From: Planoprotostelium fungivorum
Lineage: Eukaryota > Evosea > Variosea > Cavosteliida > Cavosteliaceae
DNA length: 64,000 nucleotides
Assembly: GCA_003024175.1 (NCBI GenBank)
Contig: MDYQ01000033.1
Coordinates: 62,001 to 126,000, forward strand
Reading direction: 5' to 3'
Part shown: one piece after another, positions 1 to 12,982 of the stretch
How the letters are laid out: each line of letters opens with the position of its first letter
Position numbering within the stretch: the first letter of the stretch is position 1
The notes under the pieces: generated by a model
Databases searched by the model: none
Told to the model about the DNA's origin: nothing
What the model saw: only the letters and a program-made list of their open reading frames with translations
Translations under genes and position numbers: made by a program

Positions 1-591
1 GAGGAAGCAGGAACAGCCGTCTGCATCTCTTCAGATGGCCTTCTGTTAACCTGCTCTCATTGTATCGCAGAATCATTAGGAGAATACGAGAGCAAGAGAC
101 ACGAATCATTCTTTCTCCTCTTCTCTTCTGGTCGCCTCGTTCGAGCCAAAAGCATCGCGTGGGATCCAAAGAGAGATCTCGCTCTCTTGCAGATCACCGC
201 CGCTCAACATCAATCATCACCATTCCCCCACATCATGCTCTCGAAAGAACCACCGAAGCTGAGAGCCCCTCTATCCTGCATAGGTCATCCCGGAAGCGAA
301 GACCTTGAGACCTCTATACCCGGAGTTAAGACCCACTATGACGTCCTCGTGATCAGCCGTGGCTCCCACCGTGGCTACGCCAGGGGGCAGGACGTGCAGG
401 ACAATTCAGAAATCGGTGCTATGAAGCACGACTGCTGGACGTACTGGGGTCACAGTGGAGCTCCGCTGGTGGCCAGGGACAGTGGAGAATTGGTGGGAAT
501 GCATTCATCGTGGGACGATCGCACTGGTATGAGACGAGGAATAGGCTGGGAAGCCCTTCGAATGTTTCTCGATGGACATGTGAAGAGATAA
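1..591 (+). CDS. Trypsin-fold serine protease, 3' part
   Basis: The frame is open from base 1 to the stop at 589-591, so the gene begins left of the window; 196 codons are present. All three catalytic residues of a chymotrypsin-fold peptidase are visible: His in LTCSHCIAES, Asp in DPKRDLALLQ and Ser in WGHSGAPLV. The spacing and the absence of disulphide-rich blocks recall trypsin-like peptidases of the HtrA/Glu-endopeptidase type rather than digestive trypsins. No C-terminal PDZ or membrane segment follows; the protein ends soon after the last barrel strand. No intron is needed in this part. Substrate and cell location cannot be told because the N terminus is missing. Confidence 0.8.
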   Translation, partial: EEAGTAVCISSDGLLLTCSHCIAESLGEYESKRHESFFLLFSSGRLVRAKSIAWDPKRDLALLQITAAQHQSSPFPHIMLSKEPPKLRAPLSCIGHPGSEDLETSIPGVKTHYDVLVISRGSHRGYARGQDVQDNSEIGAMKHDCWTYWGHSGAPLVARDSGELVGMHSSWDDRTGMRRGIGWEALRMFLDGHVKR

Positions 592-850
592 AGATGATGT
601 GGCTGTGGATGTCTTCATCATGCTTCAGGGTTGCGAGTGACATCTATCAAACACTCATACGATCCTCCTACCATCTATGATTATCAATTGAACAGCTACA
701 CCGATCACAACACGCCTTCCCCTCCTCCTTTCTATGGGCCTGTCATACAGACCTTCCGTTTTTGTATACAAATATATATATATATGACCCGATAAGATAT
801 TATCCTACGAAGGTGACCCTTGGCCACACCACAAAAGACGGAATTCGCAG

Positions 851-2617
851 ATGAAGAGACAGAAGGTGGATGAGGGGTCGCCCTCTGCAGAGCAGACAGC
901 ATTGAATATCCTCCTCACGTCTGAGAAGGCGAGGGTGGTGATACTCATTCCTGATTTGGGTAGACCTCAGATCCGGCTTATCAATGAGAAGGCGAGAGAG
1001 CTACTAACGCAGCTATTAGAATACACGTATCATTCTACGTGAGTTCAGAGGAGATAATGTATTTCCAAGATTGATCGACAGACACAGAGAACCAATGGTA
1101 ATCCTCTTTTGGAGTGCAGTTCACGCCGTCGCACGACGAGAGAAGGATAGCGAAGTCTTGCGTATTTCCAATCTTGTAATCAAGTGAGTGGAGGCCTGTT
1201 TACTCTCCTGACCCGATTAGATTGAGGAGAGTCGTAGTCAGAGACGAAGTAATGGTCGTCGTAACTGCAAAGAGGGGGGACGGTTCAAGATACGAATCAT
1301 CGCAATCCTTTCAATCAGGTGAGCTCGGGTTGTAGAAATCGTGAGTCTGAATGAAACCAGGTCCACCGCAAGAGATCTGCGCTCTGTCTAGTGCAGTCGA
1401 AGACGACATCATTGGGAACGTATTAGGAATCAATAACTTGATCCTCACGCTGGTCAAAGTGAGGCAATTTTTTCGGTTCTTCCCTGCATCAACATGATCA
1501 CTGAATTACATCAGATCGAGGACAGAGGGGTTCACAGATACCTCTGCACCAACTCTCATGCTGCCATCATTCTCGGTTTTCAACCTCATCAAGTTCGTGG
1601 ACGGACTTCTCGTGAGTTCCATCGTCTCGATCTATCCTGCCATGAGATTCTTTCTCATCCTCCATCTCAGTGGAGCTCGGCCAGCCGATGGCTGATACAA
1701 ATCGTATGTACGATCTCTACCACAGGAACTTGGACCCCCAAACAAAAATCTCAAGCTTCTCCATCGATTTAGAACAGATCCCCGGAGCCTCCTATTTCTC
1801 TGAACACCGCGAGGTCGATTTATTCTCTTTTATTCTTCTCAATTGGGACAGGTCAAGCCCGGCTACCTCTTGGGACTATCCATCATCTACAGCCGCACCC
1901 AGCAGACGTACAGACCGCCCGGACCTTCACCTCCCGCCATTCCAAGGATAGAGGCACCTAAGATATGGATCAGAAACAGATGGGACGAATTCATGGAAGA
2001 CTGTATACGTTACGTGCAACACAATCGACATCACACCTCGAAAGACAGGATTCCTCTCCCTGGTGAGTCCACACATGATGATGATGATGAGAGACTGAAA
2101 TTGAAAAGAGGAATTCTTGATTAATCCAGAGAAGATCTACTGTTACATCTATTCGGGAGAGAGTGAGAGGATGAACGTTGATTCTCGTTTGATTCATTTC
2201 TTAACAGGTTTCTTACCGTCGGGAGACCGAGACGGTTTCTTGTGGAAATCCAGCCGTGGCACGACATCTGCAGGTGAGCCATTTATTTTCTTTTATCACG
2301 GAGACTCATCGAAATAAGGTCACCTTCAGAAACGATACTTTTACGCACAACTGCAGGACGGCAGTCGATTGAGAAGGAAGGTCATGTGGATGAATGACAT
2401 CAAGGAGCTCTTCATCATCGAGTACAGACATTTCAGTACGGCCAACAGCATGAACACCGAAGCCGACAAACTGATGGGACCCCCGGGCATGGACTGGAAC
2501 AGGTTAACGAACGAAGTCCACTCGCAGATGAATCAGCAGCTGACCACATCGTGTGACGTCATCGTGAGCGAGATCATGCGATGCGAAGATGACCGTTTGA
2601 TAGAGCTCGCACTTTGA
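851..2617 (+). CDS. Multi-exon protein with PAS-like segments
   Basis: The start ATG at 851 opens an exon reading SEKARVVILIPDLGRPQIRL, followed by NEKARELLTQLL, which looks like the first half of a PAS fold. Further exons include GVHRYLCTNSHAAIILGF and, across an intron joining 1610 to about 1671, VRGRTSLELGQP, again PAS-like. The last exon begins near 2340 (KRYFYAQLQDGSRLRRK) and ends at the TGA 2615-2617; it is rich in basic and aromatic residues and I do not recognise it. At least six short introns are needed. PAS domains sense small ligands or partners, but no kinase or known DNA-binding domain is visible, so function is open. Exon borders in the middle are unsure. Confidence 0.5.
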
Positions 2618-3250
2618 TATGGCAGCCACCAGGACGGATCCATCCGATCTGGGCTCAGACAACATTGTCTCTTACGTCAACCACATACTCCACAGCTGGG
2701 CCTCTGATTTTGGGAAGTCCAAATGATGGACAGACCTTACCGTCTCCTGTATCATGTTTTAAAGTCAATTGAGAGAGAAAGTATATTAATACCTCGTCAA
2801 GAGGATAAACGGGAACGAAATTGTACGAAATTGTCTGTACATATCATTTAAATATTCGCTCTATCTGCCTCAGTCGTTTCGCTGTGACCACGACATAGAG
2901 TTGATTTTCGAACACCATACGCTGGAACCTGTCCTGTCTTCAGCATCACATCGGAGGCTCATATGATCACTCACTCTGCTTGTATGATGCTTCCGAGAGA
3001 GATGAATAATTGCCGTTGAGGCGATAAGGTTTCTGTGGCTGTTGTGGCAGATGACCAGAATTGGTCTACGTGATCTCCCTCGTAGCTATTCCTCGTCAGT
3101 AGTTGATGAGATACCAGATCTCACTCTTCTCTCAGGAGTGGTTGGATGATGCGGACGGCTTCTCGATTGACCATTGTCAGAGTGGGTTCTTCCTCTTCTT
3201 CTTCGTGAAACCGGATGACCATCACCGCCAGCGGGTCAGTCACTCGCCGC
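2618..3250. other. Intergenic stretch, 633 bp
   Basis: This holds the 3' UTR of the PAS-like gene (AT-rich stretch around 2750-2860) and the upstream region of the next gene. A short open frame on the minus strand (about 3121-3288, ATG near 3288, acidic run of seven Glu) overlaps it, but no supporting homology is visible. I see no repeat or RNA gene. Confidence 0.5.
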
Positions 3251-3568
3251 ATGTCTGTTCGATTCGCTTGTCTAAATTGCTTCTTCATGTTGCCGTGGAT
3301 TTCTTCTGTCCCTTTTCCAGGAAGGTAAGCCAAGGAGTAAAACGTTTACCTCTTACTCTGCCGACGGCACCCTCGGTTAGACACTTCGTCTTACTCTTCT
3401 AACCAACTCCTGTCAAGTATTCCCCGGCGGAAGATCCGATATGTCACTGGATATAACTCCGTCAATATCATGAAACTGCATCATCAGGGCCATGCCCTCT
3501 TTCGAACCATCTCCACATCAAGAGAGGCCCGAGTTATCGCTCACGGTGAGCAAAGATTGCCCAGTTAA
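3251..3568 (+). CDS. Possible small basic protein, two exons
   Basis: Exon 1 (3251-3324) ends at a strong GTAAGC donor, and exon 2 (3418-3568) resumes in frame. Together they give a 74-residue protein that begins MSVRFACLNCFFMLPW and continues with a basic, protein-like segment containing RRKIRYVTGYNSVNIMKLHH. The N terminus is hydrophobic and could be a signal anchor or a mitochondrial presequence. I do not recognise a family. The alternative is the small acidic minus-strand frame that overlaps exon 1. Support is only the donor, the restored frame and plausible composition. Confidence 0.3.
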
Positions 3569-3641
3569 GGTCACCGACACCCGAATCCAATTTCTCCCGG
3601 TCCGAACGCACAAACAAACCGAAATCCACAGAGAAACAAAT

Positions 3642-6600
3642 TTAATCTCTATAATTCTCCAAGTCCAGCGTCAGCGTGCTCGAGCTCGCCGTCTTCTGAT
3701 CCTTGTAGATCCCCACGAGTGCCCTCGCCTTGCTGTAGAACGTATCCTTCAAGCTGATGACGATGCACTGCAGGTCCTCGCTCCTCTCTTGGATGTAATT
3801 CGCCACGTTGGCCACGTTCCCCGCGTCTAGAGCGGCATCGACTTCGTCCAAGATGAAGAAGGGAGAAGGTCTGAAGGAGTGGATGGCAAAGAGGAGAGCC
3901 AAGGCCGCGACCGTCTTCTCTCCTCCGGACAGCTGTTCCATGTCGCGGAAACGCTTCGAAGGGGGGATGGCGTTGAATTTGATGCCTTCGAGGTAAGGTT
4001 CTTGGAGGTTCTCCAGGGTGAGATAAGCGCGGGAAGAATTGTTCTGGGTGATCTTCTTGTAGATGGAGTCGATCGATTTGGAGATCTTGTCGAAGGCAGA
4101 CATGAAGAGGGTGTATCTGTGGACATCAGCACCGACATCACCATGATGATGAAGAGGATGATGATGGACGAACCTCTTCTGCTTGATGGCGTTGAACGCA
4201 TCTTGAGCTTCCTTGTGGGTCGACCTCACTTCCTCAAACTCCCGCTCGGCCTCGCTCAACTTCTCCTTCACTTCGTCAAACTTGTTCAATGCCTTCATGT
4301 TCGGCGTCAGCTTCTCGATCTCAGCCGTTACGTTCTGAATGGGAAGTACGAAAGTCTTCTCGTTGTAGTCTTCGTACTGTCTCTTTCCCTTGATGCGGTG
4401 GAATTTCTTCGAAGAGAAGGCGAGCTGATGGAGATGAGTCGAGGCGCGTTGTAGATGACCTCCACCTTCGAGATGAATTCTTCGTCGGCGGTGTACTGAG
4501 CGTTCGTGCTGGTCCTCTCTGCTTCTCCTCCTTCTCCTTCGCTGCTGCTGCTCTCTTCTTCCTCTGCATCTGCCTCTGTCTCTGCCTTCCTCTTCTTTCC
4601 CTTCGTATCGAGTGTAATCTCCTCCATTCTGACCTTATTCAAGATGTTGTTCCTCTTCGCTCTGTCTTGGTCCAAGGCCGAATCGAAGGCAGAGACGTTC
4701 CTCTCGAGCTTTGCCGTCTCGTTGTTGACCGTGTTGAGTTGCATGCGAACGGTTTTGATGGCAGAGTTGCCTTCTTCAAATTCCCTTCGAATTTCCTCTT
4801 GCTGATCTTGTAGCTGTTTCACCTTCTCCTTCTTGTCGTTGTTGTCTGTGGAGGCGGCGTCGATTCTGGCCTGGAGCTGCTCGAGAGACTCTTCGTCCTC
4901 TTGGATGGTGGCCTGCACCCTCTCCTTGACCGATTTGAGGTCCCTCTTCTCTTCGAACGTCAATCTACAACGAGTCATTCATCGATTTACAACGAGTCAA
5001 TTTGGATAAAGATGAAACTCACTGGTCCCTCAGGCGGGAAATTTGACCGGAGAATTCGACTCTTCGCGTGGCCCTCTCTTGAGCAGCCTTCAAGCTCGTC
5101 TCTTCATAGACTCGAATGTCGTCGACGCCGACAGACTCGCAGAAGGTAGAGAAGATGGCATCCTCTGTCGTGTGGATGGTCTCTGACACGGTGTCGATCT
5201 CTTCCTCTGTGGCTTTGGTCTTCTTCTGGAGCTAGAAGGGGGTGAGGGGGCTGGAGTGGCTGGTTGTAATTCGTCACCTCTTTGATGGCCTTTTCGGTCT
5301 TGGTGATCTCCTCCGTGATGTTCTGTTGCATCGTCTCGTTCTCGTTGATCTTCTCCTTCGTGACACCCTGAGTACACATCAGTATCGGTTCGTTGTAGAA
5401 CGACAGCCCGGGCTCGTTGTAGACGAACTCACCAGATCGATCGTGGCGTATTTGACTCGATTATCGATGGCTGAGATCTGAGAGTTGTACTGCTGCTCCA
5501 GATCTGCAGATCGCAATCCTCTTCCGATCTCTCCCAGTTCTCTCAGCAGGTTGTCCCTCTGTTTCTTCAGATCTACAACGGTCAGCTCATTTCGAATTGT
5601 CCCCTCACCATCGATCCTGCGGTCGTTCCACACGTTCGACCTCGTCTGCTTGCCGTTGGATGTCATGAGACCCGATTTAGCAATCAAGACACCTCCCAAG
5701 GTCACCACCTGCACAGGTGAGACAGTCTCTCTCCTCTCTTCTCACCTTCTTTCTGTCCCTTGGATCATCAAAGGCCAACCTTCTGGCTTGGTCCAGTGTG
5801 TCACAGACGAGAGTGCTTCCTACCACGTAGAGCATGGCCTTCTCGAACATGGGGTCAAAGTTGATGACGTCGAGGACGGGCTTGATGTTGTGTCCCAACT
5901 TTCTCAGCCTGTCCTCCACGCTCTTCACTTGGATGTCGTCGATGGGAATGAAGGTGCAGACCATGGCCCTCTGTTCTCTCAGATACTTGTTCAGAGTCAG
6001 CCTCTCTGTCGTGAAATGTCTCTTCACCTGAATGCATTCGGTGGCGGTCTTCTTGTTGTCTACCACGATGGCATCCATGTGCATGTTACCGATGGCAACG
6101 GTGACGGCGAGGTCGTACTTGTTGTTGGTTGGCTTGGCGATGTCCGTGATGCTTCCGTATACTCCGGGGTACAGCCTCTTGAGAGCATCCAATGTCTCTC
6201 TGAATCTGACCTCCCTCTCACTCTGTCTCACGGCACCCTTCGCCTCTCTCAACTTCTCTTGGATGGTTTCCAGCTGTGCAGACAGTTCCTTCTGTCTGCT
6301 GTCGTTGGACTGGTTCTGCTTCTTCTGGCTCTCCATCTTCTCCTTCAGCTCGTCGCTCTTCTGTGTGTGGGTGTCGATGAACTCTTGCATCTTGGTCTGA
6401 CGCGAGTTGAGCTGCTCGAGGATGACTTGTATCTGCTTCATCTTTCCCTTGTACTCCTCCAATTTCTGGGTGAGTGATTCCAAACTCTCTGTGTCGCTCT
6501 TCTGGTTACGCTTCAAACGTGCCAGGTTCTGTTGATCTGCGGCGGTATCTCTATACACTTCTTGTTTCCTTCGAACGGTCAGCATCGTTCGTTTGTCTTT

Positions 6601-7932
6601 CTTCCTCACTTTTCGTTGTACGTGGCGATCTGCTCGTCAGTGAAGGTGACCTGCGTGATGTCCTCCTCGATCTGATCTTCAAATCGCTTCTGGGCGGCCT
6701 CCACGTCGTCCAGTTGCTTCTTCAAGTCCTTGACAGTCTTCTTCTGTCTCTTGTCCTCCTCGTTGATCTGTGCGAGAGATTTCTTCGATTGACTCAGTCT
6801 CTCGTTCGTCCTCTTGATCTCTTGTTCCTGAAGAAAAATCAGAGGGGAGGATGAGGGAGAATCGGCTCACCAATTTCTCCGTCTCTGGTTTGTTCTTCTC
6901 TGCGTCGGTGACGGCAGTTCTGACTTTACGCTGGATGTCTAAATACCTCTTCTGTACCTCTCCTTGTTCCTTCTTCTTTCCCTTCAGCTCGTCCTCCAGT
7001 TTCTTGCTCTCCTCCCTCAGTTTCTCTAGCTCCTTTACCTTTCCTCTCCTCTCCAAGATGATGTCTTCGAGGTCTTTCTCGATGTGGTACAACTGCCACA
7101 TGATCTGATCTCTCTCGAGCTTTGTCTGATCGGTTCATTAGACATGATGGATGGACGATGTGGTGGACTCACTCTGTTCTCCACGAGAGTGTTGTACTTT
7201 TCGGCCTCCTTCTTCTGTTCCTTGTACTGCTTCTTCTCGGCGCTGATACCCTTCTTCCTCTGGAAGTTGTAGACTGTCGTCTCTTCGGCTTGGTTCTTGT
7301 CGTTGAGATAAGAGTCGTAGCTGGCCTTCAGTTCATCGGAACCCGCGATGGTTTCGATCATGGCAGTGAGCTCTTTCGGTGTCTGAGATGCAATGGCCTC
7401 CACCTCTCCCTGCGACGATTCAATCACGGATGAAATGGGATGGATGTCTCACCTGGAAGACGAGAAAGTTTCTCGCTTTGACCAAGACTCCGATGTTCTT
7501 GAGGGCATCAACATACTCTTCCTTCTTCACCGTCTCGGCGTCGATGAGGTATTCGCTGGTGGCCTTTCCCTGTTTCTGTACGATTCTTCTCTGGAAGACG
7601 GTATCCTCTCTTGTCTCTTCATTGAACCAGATCAACTTAATACTGCAAGAAGCATTCGGGTCTAATTGCTGTCCATCGGGTCGATAGATGAGATCGGCCA
7701 ATGTCGAACCTCTGAGTTGAGAAGTCTTCACACCAAGGACAAAACTGATGGCATCCATCAGATTGGACTTTCCTGCACCATTGGGACCGATAATGGATTG
7801 AAACTTCTTGAATGGACCGATGATCTGTCTATCTCGGTAGCTCTTGAAGTTCTCCACCTCCAGCTGTTCGATATATCCAGCCACTCTCGTGAAAGTCTGT
7901 GACTCGGATTCCTCTTCTATATCGATAGCCAT
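3642..7932 (-). CDS. SMC1: Cohesin subunit SMC1
   Basis: Structural maintenance of chromosomes protein 1, about 1,200 residues in a dozen exons. Cohesin's SMC1-SMC3 ring holds sister chromatids together. Seen in order: Walker A GPNGAGKSN in exon 1 (7453-7932), long coiled coil, the hinge (LYPGVYGSITDIAKP, then AIVVD, about 6050-6180), a second coiled coil, the ABC signature MEQLSGGEKTVAALALL and Walker B FFILDEVDAALD near 3840-3960. The first intron is 7410-7452 and restores the SMC1-typical FQGEVEAIASQTPKEL. ATG at 7932 is preceded by E2F-type sites in a divergent promoter. The N-terminal FQG-VE-IA-PKE motif supports SMC1 over SMC2-4. All ATPase residues are present. Confidence 0.93.
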
Positions 7933-8177
7933 GGTGGAGCGCAGATGTTGTTGTTTGTTTCCTTTGCCGTCCCCTTCCTTTGAATTTTGGCGCCAAATGA
8001 CACATTTTGGCGGGAAAGCATTTTACGCACAGAGTTGCGATGGCTCGTTGTACAATTAGAATCTTTTCTGATTTTTAGAGACTGATGAAGGTGATTCATT
8101 TCTTTCCCAGAAGGACCACTGCTCTCAGGGTTTCTCAAAACCTCTTAAGACCTCGATTTTCATCCACACAAACCACC
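7933..8177. promoter_or_regulatory. Divergent promoter of SMC1 and UMP-CMP kinase
   Basis: 245 bp lie between the two opposed start codons. Two E2F-type sites sit 53-85 bp upstream of the SMC1 ATG: a palindromic TTTTGGCGCCAAA at 7985-7997 and TTTTGGCGGGAAA at 8005-8017. E2F/DP factors drive G1/S transcription in animals, plants and amoebozoans, so both neighbours (cohesin and pyrimidine nucleotide supply) may be cell-cycle regulated together. The role is inferred from consensus match and position. Confidence 0.6.
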
Positions 8178-9024
<847 letters not shown>

Positions 9025-10018
9025 ATTTCCTTTGATCACCGTGGACATTCTTGTTTCATCAGCGAACGTTCTTCCTTTCGTTTGTCTTCATGAACAAACG
9101 AAAACAAACCGACATAGACGGATCAGATGCCAGGATCGTGATCACGCCGTCACCGTCACTACAGAGCTGCTCGATCATGATGATGGAAGATCTGGCAAGT
9201 ATAGACAAATGCACTCTGGTCTGTGCGCTGCAGGCCGCACCGTGCTCACCTGCCACCGTGAAGTATGATAGACGATAGCTCAAAGCGAACGTTGATGGAA
9301 GCTTTCGTGTGCTTCTATCTCATCCTATCGAGTGATTGTATGAGGTTCTCATCTTTATAAGCGTTACCTTGGAGTACCCTCATACAGGGACCTATCACCT
9401 CAGCCCCACGCTGGGAGAGAGATATGATCGACCATAGAGATGCAGTATCCAGGGAGGCAAGCATCACTAGGGCTCAAAACGCGTTTGTGGGAGATGATCG
9501 GATTAAAGCCTGGAGCAGGGAAAACCCATGAGATTCTATGTCTACCTTTCCGATGATCATTCCATAGGAAGCAAGCACCTCAGTCATCTGTCGAGCAATG
9601 GAGTGCGTATGAGTGGATGGAAGCTATTAATGGATCATTTTGCACAAAGAAGCCGGTCCACTTGCGAGCTTAAGCAGATATTTTTATCGCCTTCAGCCTC
9701 CTGTAGAAAAAGTCAGAGATGTTACGATTTGAAGCCGTTCAACAATCCCTCCATTCCGTCTCCTTCTCAGCAAGAAATCTTGGACCATAGAAACAATAGG
9801 AGTGTGCCGATCGCCTAAGGCGTTCTTAGAGATTAAATGCTCAACCACACTACGGATAGCTCGCACTCACAGACATGGGCATACTCTCTAACCACAACAC
9901 AGCTGTTTTACCTCTGACTGTGGCTGATTCTGCAACAAAGATCAGAATCCACGCAGCTTCTAGATCATCTAGTCGAGGCTCCATCAGTGGAGGAAAGTCC
10001 TCGTGAGTGGCAGTGTCT
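9025..10018. other. Intergenic stretch, about 1 kb
   Basis: A 62-codon open frame with its own ATG (9090-9278, +, starting MNKRKQTDIDG) lies just after the kinase gene; it has no recognised relatives and may be chance. The rest, 9280-10018, has no convincing coding frame, repeat or RNA gene; it should hold the promoter of the adenylate cyclase. Confidence 0.4.
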
Positions 10019-12587
10019 ATGAGCTGTCCAAGTCTGAAGATTCGCAGACGTAGCCTCTTCCGCAGAATCTTGTCCATCCGATGCATCTCGGTCACCTGCG
10101 CTGTCTTTTTCATCATCGCCGCTTCCATCGTCATCACTGCCACCGGTTATATAACTCAACAAGATCTCAGACAGGCTCAAGTGTCCAGTCAACAACAAGG
10201 AGTCAACTTGGTGTCACAGAAGCAGCTCGATCGGACTTTGGGAGTAATCGAAGACACGCTTACAATGCGTGAGTCGTCATCTCTAGAGATCATCTGACAC
10301 GGCGAACAGTTGTGGCCTTCTTGAGGACGAATCCGATGTCTCCAAACTTGAATCCACTCGGCTACGAGTTTCCGCACTACACACCTCTCTTGAATTTCAT
10401 GAGGCAGCTGGCCAGTCCAAGCACCTTCGTCTCTCTGGGTTTCACTTGGGTCGATGGAAAGGTAACGAGAGGGATCATACGCACCACTCGTTTCGAACAT
10501 GCTTCTGACTCCCGCAGTCTGTGGGCGTCTCCCTCGATAATGGAGTTTGGACTGTCTATGAGAACACTCAGACCTTGAATTATTCAGTGGCCGACCACAC
10601 CATTGGATTTGGTACCTATTCGAGATGGTTGATCACCGAAACCTCGAATCTCACCACCCTCAATGTTTCCAAGTAAGGATCACCTCACTCATCGCATCCG
10701 ATCTGAGACATCGCAGTCCCCTCTTTTCGATCGACGCCCAGGCACCACAGCTCCCGACGACCTCGTGCAATCTCGTATTTTGGACGGGAGCTTACTATCC
10801 ATCCTTGCCCCCCGTAGCTATGCTCTGTCAAGCCAGATACCTCTGCTCGAATGACGTGGATTTGATCGGCTTGGTTTCAACTTGTGTATCATCCATATCG
10901 TGAGGAATTATTCTGATGCAAGAGACAAGAATTGACCCAGGCAGGATACAAGGGATGCTGAGTGAGACGTTGAACGACATCGGTGTACCGGGTGGAATGG
11001 CTTATATCGTCGATTCGAATCAGAATATCATCGCCACATCTACTGGACTCTTTCCTTATACCGGGCAGTGAGTGACTTCACCTTCCCATCACACTTTCTG
11101 ATCTTCACCAGGGGTCAACCGATCACCACGCAGAACACCAACTTGACGTGGGTCACCTCATCGTACAAGGCATACATTGGTAATATCAATGGAACGAGTA
11201 ACGTTGAATATGGAGGTGGGTCATCCTGGATGAGACGACGAAGAATAACGATTGATGATGAGTCAGGTGTCAGCTACCGCATCCTAGGTACTCCTGTGAC
11301 TGGTCACGGTGCGATCGGATGGACTATCATTCTGATGCTGCCCATCTCCCAAGACAACTATCTGCGTAATTCTGCACTCATCTGTCTGGCCATCTGCATC
11401 ATGGCCTCCGTCCTCTTCTTCATCCTCATCCTTTATTTGACCAAGTCTCTCTTTCACATGTCCGAGGAGTTAGAGAAGGTGGGTGTGATCTGCATCTGCT
11501 GGGCTGAATCGACGATAGGTATCCAAATTGGAGTTGGATCTGAATCGATTGTCTGAGCCTCCCTTCCTGGAAGCATCGAGGCTTTACAAATCCTTCGTCA
11601 TGATGCACGCCGCTCTCAGCTCTTTCAGTAAATATGTTCCCAAGGAAATCATCGGTCACATTCTGAAGTCGAGGGTGAGTCTAAACTCTTCAAAGTTCGA
11701 TCGGGCGACTGAGCGTGTTTAATAGAAAGAAGCCATTCCTTACATGAGCACGGCGAATGCCACTATTTATTTCCAAGACATCAAAGGATTCACAAGCTTG
11801 GCCGAAACGGTCAATCCTGAAGTGTTGGCCGACGTGACGGCCGAATATATGGAAGCCATGACATCCATCATCATCGACGTGAGTTCATCTCCATCATCAC
11901 GACCTTCACGATCGTCCATTGGTTTGAGTAGAAATTCTGATTGATCTGCAGCACGGAGGTGTCATTGACAAGTATATCGGGGACTGTATCATGGCCCTCT
12001 TCAATCTACCCTCCGATCTCAAGCACCACGAGAACGCAGCCTGCCAGGCAGCTACAGAATGCACCATGCATCTTAAGAAGTTGAACAAGAGATGGAAGAA
12101 GCTGTACAATTTCGAGCTCAATCATCGAATCGGCATCAACTCGGGAGAGGTACTGGCCGGTAACATTGGCAGCAGTCAGCGTCTCGCCTTCACATGCATC
12201 GGGGACAACGTCAATCTGGCCTCAAGAGTAGAGAATGTCAACAAGTATTACGGTACAAGTGTTCTCATCACCGAAAATACCTTTTCCAAGATTGACAAGG
12301 AGCTATTCACGTACAGGAAGATCTCTACCGTACAAGTCGAAGGAAAGACGAGGGAGACTAGCCTCTATGAGATCACACGAGAGAAGATGGGAGACAAGGT
12401 GCAACAGTTCCAGATGTATGAAGAGTCACTGTCATTGTACGACAGCAACCAGCTGTCAGCGGCAGAGAGGAGCTTGGAGAGGCTGTTGGAGAAATACCCC
12501 GGCGATCAGCCTGCACAGCACCTGATGGAAAGAGTTGAAAAGGCGAGAAAGGGAGAATGGGTCAGAGTAGAGATGCTGGCGAAGTGA
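10019..12587 (+). CDS. Transmembrane class III adenylate cyclase with Cache-type sensor
   Basis: Makes cAMP from ATP. ATG at 10019 is followed by a basic stretch and a first membrane helix (CISVTCAVFFIIAASIV). A long extracytoplasmic region of Cache type follows (for example FVSLGFTWVDGK and DIGVPGGMAYIVDS), then a second helix (LICLAICIMASVLFFILIL) and one class III catalytic domain. Metal-binding Asp residues are in IYFQDIKGFTSLAE and YIGDCIMALF. The Lys in VIDKYIGD indicates ATP over GTP. GDNVNLASRVE carries the transition-state Asn and Arg, so the enzyme looks active as a homodimer. A short helical tail follows. Intron 1 is 10269-10309; about eight introns in all. The ligand is unknown. 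Confidence 0.9.
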
Positions 12588-12982
12588 AGAGAAGATGGAT
12601 TAAAAATAAGTGTATGTGTTCATGTTTATTCCATGAATCGAATTCTGCCTGTAGATTGATTTCAATGCGGTTGTGTGATCGTTAATGATGACAAACGCTG
12701 GGATTAAACTAAGTGCTTTACGGCCGGATTCCGCACTGCTTGATAAGGAAGTCGTGTACTTGTCCTGCGTAGAGAAGTGCTTGGAAGGGTTGGGGGACCC
12801 TTCAATACCGCGGGAGCATTGTAGTGAACGAGTAAGAACAAAAGTCACATTTTACCGCGGTCGACAGAGCATCGGAAGCAGCATCAGGTGTCCCTCGACC
12901 TAGATGCTATACGGATACGTGGAGATTGGTTCGAGAGTCAGTTGATCTATTTGTTGAACAATCATTCTCCGAGATATCAATC
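12588..12982. other. Intergenic stretch, 395 bp
   Basis: This is the 3' UTR of the cyclase and the promoter of the myotubularin gene. No conserved frame, repeat or RNA gene is visible. Confidence 0.5.

Noticed and set aside
2210-2440. CG-1-type DNA-binding domain in the PAS-like gene
   Set aside because: The pieces that looked alike (DGFLWK and RRKVMWM) fall in different frames once the splice is phased.
5485-6477. Long open frame (330 codons) on the plus strand
   Set aside because: It is antisense to the SMC1 coiled-coil and hinge exons; the sense strand has clear homology and intron structure.
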